From the NCBI GenBank assembly GCA_964540815.1, contig CAZIOH010000034.1:1-64000 (forward strand): a stretch of 64,000 nt of DNA, in the 5' to 3' direction. A program made the position numbers and the translations under genes. Below, one piece after another: positions 42,875 to 52,609 of the stretch; position 1 is the first letter of the stretch; every line of letters starts with the position of its first letter. The notes beneath the pieces are model-generated. The model worked only from the letters and a program-made list of their open reading frames with translations, was not told the origin of the DNA and searched no databases. The DNA is from CAZIOH01 sp964540815. GTDB taxonomy: Bacteria; Myxococcota_A; Polyangia; Fen-1088.

Positions 42875-43539
42875 GCCGCCGCCTCCAGCCAGTTCTCGAC
42901 CGGCCACCCCCGCTGGCGGGCCGCCCGGCGCAGCCGGGGGTCGGGGTTGACCACCACCTGGTGGCCCACCCGCTCGAGCATGGGGACATCCGTGAAGGAG
43001 TCGGTGTAGAACCAGCTGCGTCCGAGGTCGATCTTGTGGGTGCGACCGAGCTGCTCGGCCCAGTGAACCTTGCCCGGGCCGAAGCAGGCCGGCGCGATCA
43101 CCCGCCCCGTGAAGAGGCCGCCCTTGACCTCGAGCTGGGTCGACAGGACCTCGTCCATCCCCAGGGTCCTGGCGATGGGGCGCGTGACGTACGACGGGGA
43201 GGTGGACAGGATGGCGAGCAGGTGGCCCTGGCGTCGGTGCTCCTCGATCTTGCGCAGCCCGGCCGGCAACAGCAGCGGCAGCACCTGGTCCTCGACCCAG
43301 CGCTGGCAGCGGGTCTCGAAGTCCTGCTCGGACCAGCCCCGCATCCCCCCCATGATCTTGTCGGCCATGGCGTCGACGTCCAGCAGCGAGAAGTGGTAGC
43401 GCGCCAGCCAGCCGAGCGCGCGCAGGGCCCGACCGAGGGAGATCTCACCCCGGCTGCGCAGATCCTTGAGGAAAAGCCGCCCGGTGTTGCAAGCAACCAG
43501 GGTTCTATCGAGGTCGAAGAAAGCGCCAACACGCGACAT
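42871..43539 (-). CDS. HAD-IB family phosphatase (SerB-like)
   Basis: A 222-residue haloacid-dehalogenase superfamily phosphatase. Motif I is FFDLDRTLV (nucleophile and acid Asp), motif II LLAILSTSPSYVT, and motif III/IV SWFYTDSFTDVPMLERVG, where subgroup IB usually has DSxxDxPL. Related proteins are annotated as phosphoserine-phosphatase-like or lipid-phosphate phosphatases; the substrate is unknown. ATG 43539, start of the leftward nadC-birA-uppP run and divergent from rsmD across 181 bp. Confidence 0.9.
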   Translation of the reverse strand: MSRVGAFFDLDRTLVACNTGRLFLKDLRSRGEISLGRALRALGWLARYHFSLLDVDAMADKIMGGMRGWSEQDFETRCQRWVEDQVLPLLLPAGLRKIEEHRRQGHLLAILSTSPSYVTRPIARTLGMDEVLSTQLEVKGGLFTGRVIAPACFGPGKVHWAEQLGRTHKIDLGRSWFYTDSFTDVPMLERVGHQVVVNPDPRLRRAARQRGWPVENWLEAAA

Positions 43540-43679
43540 AAGGTATCCACGAGTCTATCACGCACGGCCTCCGCCTGCGCCGAGAACGGCTGAAAATGCG
43601 ACGCGTCCAGCGGCGCGGCGGAGGACGCCCGATGACGCGAGCCCCTGGCACGGACGCAGGCCCTGCCGAGGGGGATTGG

Positions 43680-43708
43680 TTGACGTCCTCGCACCCCGGA
43701 GTTAGGAG
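43680..43708 (+). promoter_or_regulatory. Weak promoter candidate for rsmD-coaD-aspC
   Basis: TTGACG (43680-43685), a 17-base spacer, then TAGGAG (43703-43708). The -35 is good and the -10 poor; the second element could instead be the ribosome site, although it lies 12 bases before the ATG at 43721. Confidence 0.3.
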
Positions 43709-43720
43709 TGTCTCTTAATT

Positions 43721-44293
43721 ATGCGTCTCACGGGTGGCATGGAGCGCGGTCGGCGGATTCGAGCGCCACGCGGCCTCGGGACCCGGCCCACCGCCGCGAA
43801 GGTACGGGAAGCGCTGTTCAACATCCTCGGCCCGCCGCCCGGTGGCGCGGTCCTGGATCTCTTCGCGGGGACCGGGGCGCTCGGGATCGAGGCCCTCTCG
43901 CGGGGCGCCGAGCGGGCGGTGTTCATCGAGCGCGATCGCCAGGCGCTCGGTGCCTTGCGCGAGAACCTGAAGGAGCTCGGCCTCGCCGACCGGGCGGTGG
44001 TGGTCGCGGCGGACGTCAAGACCGGGCTGCGGCGTCTGGCCTCCTCGCTCGGCCCCGAGGAGCGCTTCTCCTGGGTGTTCCTCGACCCGCCGTACGCCGT
44101 GGATCAGGCCTCGGTGACGGAGGCGGTCCTGGCCGAGCTCACCGAACGGAACTTGCTGACCGGGTGCGCGGTGGTGACCGTCGAGCACGACGGGCGTCAC
44201 CGCCCGCCGGCCTCGGTCGGCGCCCTGTTTCTGACCGATCGGCGCGAGTACGGCGACACCGAGCTCTCGTTCTATCGGTCCGGGCACTCCTGA
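43721..44293 (+). CDS. rsmD: 16S rRNA (guanine(966)-N(2))-methyltransferase
   Basis: A 190-residue RsmD. The opening MRLTGGMERGRRIRAPRGLG and TRPTAAKVREALFNIL are typical of the family; SAM motif I is VLDLFAGTGALGIEALSRGA and the catalytic motif is FLDPPYA. It modifies G966 of 16S rRNA during 30S assembly. The rsmD-coaD adjacency is widespread. The stop overlaps the coaD start (TGATG). Confidence 0.95.
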   Translation: MRLTGGMERGRRIRAPRGLGTRPTAAKVREALFNILGPPPGGAVLDLFAGTGALGIEALSRGAERAVFIERDRQALGALRENLKELGLADRAVVVAADVKTGLRRLASSLGPEERFSWVFLDPPYAVDQASVTEAVLAELTERNLLTGCAVVTVEHDGRHRPPASVGALFLTDRREYGDTELSFYRSGHS

Positions 44294-44802
44294 TGCCCGA
44301 GCCGCGGATTGCGGTCTATCCAGGGACGTTCGATCCCATCACCAATGGCCACGTCTACATCCTGCAGGGCGCGCTCAAGCTCTTCGACCGGGTGATCGTC
44401 GCCATCGCCGAGAACGTCCGCAAGTCGCCGCTCTTCGCGCTCGACGAGCGCCGCCGCCTGATCGCCGACGCCGTGGATGGCGACGAGCGGGTCGAGGTCG
44501 ACGCCTTCCAGGGGCTGCTCGTCGACTACGTGCGCAGCCAGCGCGCCTCGGCCGTGATCCGCGGGCTGCGGGCCCTCGCCGACTTCGAGTACGAGTTCCA
44601 GGCCGCCCACATGAACCGCCACCTCGCCCCCGAGGTGGAAACGGTATTTCTCATGACCAGCCAGGAGAGCTTTTATGTATCCTCCTCGCTCGTGAAGGAA
44701 GTGGCCTTGATGGGTGGCGACGTCTCGCGCATGGTTCCTCCCGCGGTGGTGGTCGCGCTCGGCCGGAAATACCAGGAAATGAAACAAGGAGTCGTCCGTT
44801 GA
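44293..44802 (+). CDS. coaD: Pantetheine-phosphate adenylyltransferase
   Basis: A 169-residue CoaD making dephospho-CoA. Nucleotidyltransferase motif YPGTFDPITNGHVYIL (GxFDPxTxGH), substrate segment IRGLRALADFEYEFQAAHMN, and C-terminal SSLVKEVALMGGDVSRMVPP are all intact and of standard length. ATG 44293 overlaps the rsmD stop by one base, and the aspC TTG overlaps its stop (TTGA), so the three genes are coupled. Confidence 0.96.
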   Translation: MPEPRIAVYPGTFDPITNGHVYILQGALKLFDRVIVAIAENVRKSPLFALDERRRLIADAVDGDERVEVDAFQGLLVDYVRSQRASAVIRGLRALADFEYEFQAAHMNRHLAPEVETVFLMTSQESFYVSSSLVKEVALMGGDVSRMVPPAVVVALGRKYQEMKQGVVR

Positions 44803-45995
44803 AGCTCTCGCGTCGTCTGTCCCTCATCGAACCGTCTCCCACCCTGGCCGTCTCGGCGAAGGCGGCCGCGCTCCGCGCCAAGGGGCTCGACGTCATCAGC
44901 TTCGGGGCTGGCGAGCCGGACTTCGACACGCCCGCTCACATCAAGGAGGCCGCCAAGCGGGCGCTCGACGCGGGCGCCACCAAGTACACCCTGGTCGAGG
45001 GCACCCCGGCCCTGCGGGCGGCGGTGGCCAAGTGGCTCGGGCGGGCGCACGGCCTCAAGATCGAGCCCTCCGAGATCATCGTCAGCGCCGGCGCCAAGCA
45101 GTCGCTCTTCAACGCCATCCACGCCATCGTCGACGAGGGCGACGAGGTGATCATCCCGACCCCGGCATGGGGGAGCTACAACGAGATCGTCAAGATGGCG
45201 GGTGGCCGGCCGGTGACCGTCCCCGGCTCGGCCGAGAACAACTTCGTCGTGCGGGTCGAGGACGTCGAGAAGGCCATCTCGCCCCGCACCAAGGCCATCC
45301 TGTTCTCGTCGCCGTCCAACCCCACCGGCGCCATGATGGACGAGAAGACCCTGCGCGCCATCGTGGGGCTCGCGGTCAGGCACGACTTCTGGGTCATCAC
45401 CGACGACATCTACCGGACCCTGATCTACGGGGATGCCAGGTTCTTCCAGCCCGCGACCATCTCGCCGGAGGTGCGGGCGCGCACCGTGATCATCGACGGC
45501 GTCTCGAAGGCCTTCGCGATGACCGGGTGGCGGATCGGGTTCGCCTGCGCGCCGCGCGCGCTGGTCGAGGCGATGGGTACCCTGCAAGGGCAGTCCACCA
45601 CCAACGCGGCCGCCGTCAGCCAGGCGGCGGCCATGGCCGCCATCGAGGGTCCCACCGACGAGCTCGAGGTGATGCGGGTCGAGTTCGACAGGCGGCGCAA
45701 GGTGATGGTCAAGGCCCTTCGCGAGATCAAGAACGTGACCTGCGTCGAGCCGCAGGGGGCCTTCTACGCCTTCCCGGACTTCACCGCCTTCGTGGGCCGC
45801 AAGACCCCGGAGGGCAAGGTGATCGAGAACGACGCCCAGCTGTGCGAGTACCTGATCGAGGCCGCGCGGGTCGCCATCGTCCCGGGCTCCGCCTTCGGGG
45901 CGCCCGGCTATGCCCGCCTCTCCTACGCGACCTCGATGAAGAACGTCGAGGAAGGCGTAGCGCGCATCGCCGCGGCGCTCCCTCGCCTGGTCTGA
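44799..45995 (+). CDS. aspC: Aspartate aminotransferase (class I, subgroup Igamma type)
   Basis: A 398-residue PLP enzyme of fold type I. Cofactor lysine is in IIDGVSKAFAMTGWRIGFAC; VISFGAGEPDFDTPAHIKEA, SSPSNPTGAMM and the C-terminal RLSYATSM (substrate arginine) match aspartate/prephenate aminotransferases of the Thermus-type group. Substrates other than aspartate are possible. The start is TTG 44799, overlapping coaD. It converges on the NtrC-type gene, with 24 bp between stops. Confidence 0.93.
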   Translation: MKLSRRLSLIEPSPTLAVSAKAAALRAKGLDVISFGAGEPDFDTPAHIKEAAKRALDAGATKYTLVEGTPALRAAVAKWLGRAHGLKIEPSEIIVSAGAKQSLFNAIHAIVDEGDEVIIPTPAWGSYNEIVKMAGGRPVTVPGSAENNFVVRVEDVEKAISPRTKAILFSSPSNPTGAMMDEKTLRAIVGLAVRHDFWVITDDIYRTLIYGDARFFQPATISPEVRARTVIIDGVSKAFAMTGWRIGFACAPRALVEAMGTLQGQSTTNAAAVSQAAAMAAIEGPTDELEVMRVEFDRRRKVMVKALREIKNVTCVEPQGAFYAFPDFTAFVGRKTPEGKVIENDAQLCEYLIEAARVAIVPGSAFGAPGYARLSYATSMKNVEEGVARIAAALPRLV

Positions 45996-46019
45996 CCGAG
46001 CGAGGGTACCGGCGGTGCA

Positions 46020-47414
<1,395 letters not shown>

Positions 47415-47644
47415 CGTCTTCCTTTGCCCTTGGGAGCCCGCCCCGTGGCGTTTCTAATTTAGTAAGCCTCGCCACAAGATCATACATGCAATCGAGGTCG
47501 CTTGGGAAGTTCGCTTCGCCAGGATCGTCATCGCCCTTCCGGCGGGCCGGTTTGTCCTTACACGCGTCTACACGCCGCTCGAGCGCCGGGCCGCATCTGG
47601 CCGCCGGACTTGATACTTCGGGGTGCACCGAATAAACCGTGCGC

Positions 47645-49438
47645 ATGGTCGATCCGGTGAGGACTCTGGTTGGAACCCTGGAGCGCGAGCTCGCGACCGT
47701 GCCGGGAGCGACGTTGTTTCCGGGCCTCGGCGCGGACGCGTCCTCCCGCTTTCGCGGGGTGTTCGGGGTCGAGCCCACCCCGGGCTTCGAGGTGTTCCTC
47801 ACGCTGCACGACGGCGGCCGCCTGTCCTCCGAGTCCAAGCTCCTGACCTTCGCCGAGGCCTCGGCCCGTTTTCAGGAGCTGTCCGCCGCCGGGCAGCGGG
47901 GCCTCTGGCCGTTCCTCGAGCACGCCGGTCGCCTGTTCGCCCTCGACGCGGAGGGGGCAGGCAGCGACGGCGAGTGGCCCGCGGTCGAGGTCACCGAGCG
48001 CGGCGTCGATCGGGTGGGCACCTCGTTCCTGCGCTTCCTGCACGTCCTCGGCGCCGAGCTGCTGGCGGCCGAGACCCTCGGCTCAGTCATCACGCCCGGG
48101 GGGCCGGTCGGCCGCACCAAGAGCCTGGCCGAGGAGTGCTGCCGCCGCGATCCGGGGCTCGCCGATCACTGGCTCGAGCTGGCGCAGCTGCAGGAGGAGT
48201 CGGGCGAGGGCGCCGCGGTCGACGCGACGCTGGCCGCCGCGGTGCGGGCCGCCACGCCACCCACGCCGTCGCTGCTGTTCGCGGTGGGCATGCGTGCCTC
48301 GCTGCACCAGGACTGGGCCGCGGCGGCGCGGGGCTTCGAGGACGCCATCGCGCTCGAGCCCTTGACCACCCGCGACGACGACGCGCGTCTCGACGCCGCG
48401 GCGGCCGCCTACGTGCTGGCCTCGGAGCGCGGGGACGCGGGCGCCATCGCCAGCTGCCGCCGCGTGCTCGGCGACGGGGTGGCGGCGACGGCAGCCTTCT
48501 GGCGGGTCGAGGCCCTGCACGCCATGGGCGCCGACGCGGCCGACGCCCAGCTCCCCGAGGTCAAGCTGCGCATCGATCTCGGGACGCGGATCGTGAGCGC
48601 GCTGGTCCCGGAGGACGCGGATCTCCCGCGCCTGAAGGAGCCGCGCAGCCCCGCCCTGGTGTCGGGCCTGCGCGCGCTCCGGCGGGCGCGCGAGGCGCTC
48701 GAGACCGGGCGGCCCGAGGATGCGATCCGCGCCGGCAAGGAGGCGAGCGAGCTCCTGCCCGAGCTCGGCTCGGCCTGGGCGCTCCTGGCGGAGGCCATGA
48801 ACGCCGCCCACGAGCGGGGCGCGCTCGACGCCGGGCGCCGGGCCACCACCCAGAACCCGATGCTGGTCGAGGCCTGGCGCGAGCGCGGCGAGGCCGAGAT
48901 CGAGGCCGGCGACTTCTCGGCCGCCGAGCGCTCGTTCCGCAAGGTCGTGGAGCTCGACCCCACCTATGGCCTCGGCTTCGCCAAGCTGGCGCAGGTGCTG
49001 CTCGAGCAGGAGCGGACCCTCGAGGCCCTGGAGGCGATCGCCGCGGCCGCGGACCGCGGGGGCGACCCCTTCTTCATCGCCGCCATCCGGGGCGACGTCT
49101 ATGCCGAGATGGAGCGCCACGCCGAGGCGGCCGCGGCCTACGACGACGCGCTCAAGATCGATCCCGAGGATCACTGGGCCTTGCACCAGGCTGCCGTCGA
49201 GCACGGGCACGCCGGGCACGTGACGCGGGCAGTGGAGCTGTTCGAGTCGGCGATGAAGCACGACCGCGACGGCTGCCACCAGACCATGATCGACTTCGGC
49301 GATCTCCTGCGACGCACCGGGCGCATCGGCGACGCGGTCCGGATGTACCGCAAGGCGGTCGCCGCCGTGCCCGGGGATCTCGAATGGAAGCAGACGCTGA
49401 AGGAGGCCGAGCGCGAGCTCCTGGCCGCGCCGAACTAG
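47645..49438 (+). CDS. SUKH-like domain plus TPR-repeat protein
   Basis: About 597 residues, no signal peptide. Residues ~25-140 have the spacing of an SMI1/KNR4 (SUKH) domain: FRGVFGVEPTPGFEVFLTLH with DGG, then WPFLEHAGRLFALDAEG and VGTSFLRFLHVL. From ~150 onward there are about eight TPR units; clear ones are EAWRERGEAEIEAGDFSAAE and FIAAIRGDVYAEMERHAEAA. SUKH domains are often immunity proteins against polymorphic toxins, but no toxin is next to it, so a general scaffold is as likely. ATG 47645 is preferred over GTG 47639. Its stop codon lies inside the 8-bp direct repeat bordering the inverted-repeat element at 49440. Confidence 0.72.
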   Translation: MVDPVRTLVGTLERELATVPGATLFPGLGADASSRFRGVFGVEPTPGFEVFLTLHDGGRLSSESKLLTFAEASARFQELSAAGQRGLWPFLEHAGRLFALDAEGAGSDGEWPAVEVTERGVDRVGTSFLRFLHVLGAELLAAETLGSVITPGGPVGRTKSLAEECCRRDPGLADHWLELAQLQEESGEGAAVDATLAAAVRAATPPTPSLLFAVGMRASLHQDWAAAARGFEDAIALEPLTTRDDDARLDAAAAAYVLASERGDAGAIASCRRVLGDGVAATAAFWRVEALHAMGADAADAQLPEVKLRIDLGTRIVSALVPEDADLPRLKEPRSPALVSGLRALRRAREALETGRPEDAIRAGKEASELLPELGSAWALLAEAMNAAHERGALDAGRRATTQNPMLVEAWRERGEAEIEAGDFSAAERSFRKVVELDPTYGLGFAKLAQVLLEQERTLEALEAIAAAADRGGDPFFIAAIRGDVYAEMERHAEAAAAYDDALKIDPEDHWALHQAAVEHGHAGHVTRAVELFESAMKHDRDGCHQTMIDFGDLLRRTGRIGDAVRMYRKAVAAVPGDLEWKQTLKEAERELLAAPN

Positions 49439-49439
49439 C

Positions 49440-49530
49440 ACTAGTGCACCGCCGTCGAAATAGCATCAATACCGAGGCCGGCTCGGATCGTCGGCCGAAT
49501 ATGATGCTATTCCGACGGCGGTGCACTAGT
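49440..49530. mobile_element. MITE-like 91-bp element with 30-bp terminal inverted repeats
   Basis: Left arm 49440-49469 begins ACTAGTGCACCGCCGTCG; right arm 49501-49530 is its reverse complement at 28 of 30 positions, leaving a 31-nt centre. CTAGCACT occurs at 49435-49442 and again at 49534-49541 and could be an 8-bp target duplication. The element codes for nothing and starts at the stop codon of the TPR gene. As RNA it would fold into one long hairpin that could act as a terminator. Whether it is mobile cannot be decided from one copy. Confidence 0.65.
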
Positions 49531-49699
49531 CCCCTAGCACTGGTTCCCTGGAACTAGGCTCTGGCCGAGGCTCCGAATTGGGCGGAGAATTAGAGTGCGC
49601 GCTCTTGCCGCGGCGCCGTCCATCGGCCAATGTGTATCGCCAGTTTGCCCGCCGGCCCTCCACACGCACACTGCACACTGCACCCCGAATGACCACCCG

Positions 49700-50656
<957 letters not shown>

Positions 50657-50670
50657 CAGGAAATCTTCGC

Positions 50671-52548
50671 ATGACCGAGCGTCCGATCGATCCTCAGACC
50701 GATCCTGCGACCGATCCTCATACTTCAGCGCGCACGCAGATGCAGATCGTGATCGTGGGGCACGTCGACCACGGCAAGTCCACCGTGGTCGGACGGCTGC
50801 TGGCCGACACGGGCTCGCTGCCCCGGGGGAAGCTCGAGGCGGTTCGCCGCGAGTGCGAGCGCACCGGCAAGCCCTTCGAGTACGCCTTCCTGCTCGACGC
50901 CCTGTCCGACGAGCAGGACCAGGGGATCACCATCGACACCGCGCGGTGCTTCTTCAAGACCGCCCGCCGCGACTACATCATCATCGACGCCCCGGGGCAC
51001 ATCGAGTTCCTGAAGAACATGATCTCGGGCGCGGCCCGGGCCGAGGCGGCCGCCCTGATCATCGACGCCAAGGAGGGCGTGCGGGAGAACAGCCGGCGCC
51101 ACGGCTACATCCTGTCGATGCTCGGCATCAAGCAGGTGGTCGTCTGCGTCAACAAGATGGATCTGGTCGGCTACGACGAGGCCCACTTCCGCGACATCGA
51201 GCGCGAGTACCGCGGGTTCCTGCGGGACATCGGCGCGGTGAGCCCGCAGCAGTTCATCCCGGTCAGCGCCATCGGGGGCGAGAACCTGGCGGCCCCGAGC
51301 CCGCACATGCCCTGGTACGAGGGCCCGACCCTGCTCGAGATGCTCGACGCCTTCCCCAAGGCCCCCGGCAAGACCGAGGCGCCGTTTCGCATGCCGGTGC
51401 AGGCGGTCTACAAGTTCACCCGGGAAGGCGACGACCGGCGCATCGTGGCCGGACGGATCGAGGCCGGACGGGTGGCGGTGGGCGATCGCGTGGTGTTCTC
51501 GCCGTCGAACAAGAGCACCACCATCAAGAGCATCGAGGCGTTCAACCCTGGACCGGCGGCCGCGGGACGCCGGAGCATCTTCGCCGGGTGGTCGACCGGC
51601 TTCACGCTGGCCGAGGAGATCTACGTCACCCGCGGCGAGCTCATGAGCCATGCCGGAAGCCCGCCCAGCGTCAGCACCCGCCTTCGCGCCAACGTCATCT
51701 GGCTCGGGCGCAAGCCCCTGGTCCAGGGCCGGGACTACAAGCTCAAGCTCCACACGGTCGCCACCCCGGTCCGGATTCACAAGCTCCTCAAGGTCATCGA
51801 CGCCTCGGAAGCGAGCGGGCGGCTCGAGAAGGACCACGTCGGGCGCCACGACGTCGCCGACCTCGTCCTCGAGACCCGCACCCCGGTGGCCTTCGACCTG
51901 ATCGGCGATTCGGAGGCCACGGGGCGCTTCGTGCTGGTCGACGGCTACGACGTCGCCGGGGGCGGGATCATCACCGGGGTGGTCTCCGACGAGAAGGACG
52001 ATCTGCGGGCCGAGGCCCGCCTGCGCGACTTCAACTGGGTCAAGGGGGCCGTCAGCCCGAGCGCCCGGACCGCGCGCCACGGGCACCGCGCGGCGTTGAT
52101 CATGTTCGTCGGCAAGGCCGGCACCGGCAAGAACCGGTACGCGCGCGCCCTCGAGCAGGCGCTCTTCGACCAGGGGCGCAACGTGTACCTGCTCGACGGG
52201 ACCAACGTGCTGCTCGGGGTGGACCAGGATCTGGTGTGGGTGGACGCCACCCAGCACGAGCTGGTGCGGCGCTTCGGCGAGGTGGCCCACCTGCTGGTGG
52301 ACGCCGGGTTGATCGTGGTCTCGACCACCAACGCCATCGGGCTGGCGGACTACGGGGCGGTGCAGGCGCTGATCCCCGACACCCCGAGCCTGGTGGTGGA
52401 GATCGATCCGCTCGGGGCCAGCACCCAGGCGTGCGACCTGCGGTTCCGCGGGGTCGAGCCCGAGTCCGAGGTGGTCGCCGAGATTGCGGAGATGCTGCTC
52501 AGGCGACAGATCGTGAATCCCGTCGACAAGGATCCGCGCGGGTCCTGA
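50671..52548 (+). CDS. cysN: Sulfate adenylyltransferase subunit 1 fused to a degenerate APS-kinase-like domain
   Basis: 625 residues. Residues 22-~450 are the CysN translation-factor GTPase: G1 GHVDHGKS (30-37), switch region LDALSDEQDQGITIDTA, G3 DAPGH, G4 NKMD, then EF-Tu-like beta domains. Residues 478-625 align in layout with APS kinase (CysC): P-loop region GKAGTGKNR, LDGTNVLLGV where CysC has LDGDNVRxGL, and RRFGEVAHLLVDAGLIVVST. The P-loop Ser/Thr is Asn488 and the DGDN aspartate is Thr, so kinase activity is doubtful. No separate cysC is nearby. Confidence 0.93.
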   Translation: MTERPIDPQTDPATDPHTSARTQMQIVIVGHVDHGKSTVVGRLLADTGSLPRGKLEAVRRECERTGKPFEYAFLLDALSDEQDQGITIDTARCFFKTARRDYIIIDAPGHIEFLKNMISGAARAEAAALIIDAKEGVRENSRRHGYILSMLGIKQVVVCVNKMDLVGYDEAHFRDIEREYRGFLRDIGAVSPQQFIPVSAIGGENLAAPSPHMPWYEGPTLLEMLDAFPKAPGKTEAPFRMPVQAVYKFTREGDDRRIVAGRIEAGRVAVGDRVVFSPSNKSTTIKSIEAFNPGPAAAGRRSIFAGWSTGFTLAEEIYVTRGELMSHAGSPPSVSTRLRANVIWLGRKPLVQGRDYKLKLHTVATPVRIHKLLKVIDASEASGRLEKDHVGRHDVADLVLETRTPVAFDLIGDSEATGRFVLVDGYDVAGGGIITGVVSDEKDDLRAEARLRDFNWVKGAVSPSARTARHGHRAALIMFVGKAGTGKNRYARALEQALFDQGRNVYLLDGTNVLLGVDQDLVWVDATQHELVRRFGEVAHLLVDAGLIVVSTTNAIGLADYGAVQALIPDTPSLVVEIDPLGASTQACDLRFRGVEPESEVVAEIAEMLLRRQIVNPVDKDPRGS

Positions 52549-52609
52549 GGACCGACGGAGATCGGATCCGTGGTCCTTCGCGCCATGGAGGACACTAGGA
52601 GGCGCCGCT

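Noticed and set aside
47415..47644. tRNA or small RNA gene in the AT-richer 230-bp gap
   Set aside because: No cloverleaf, CCA-type end or terminator hairpin could be read; it is probably only promoter DNA.
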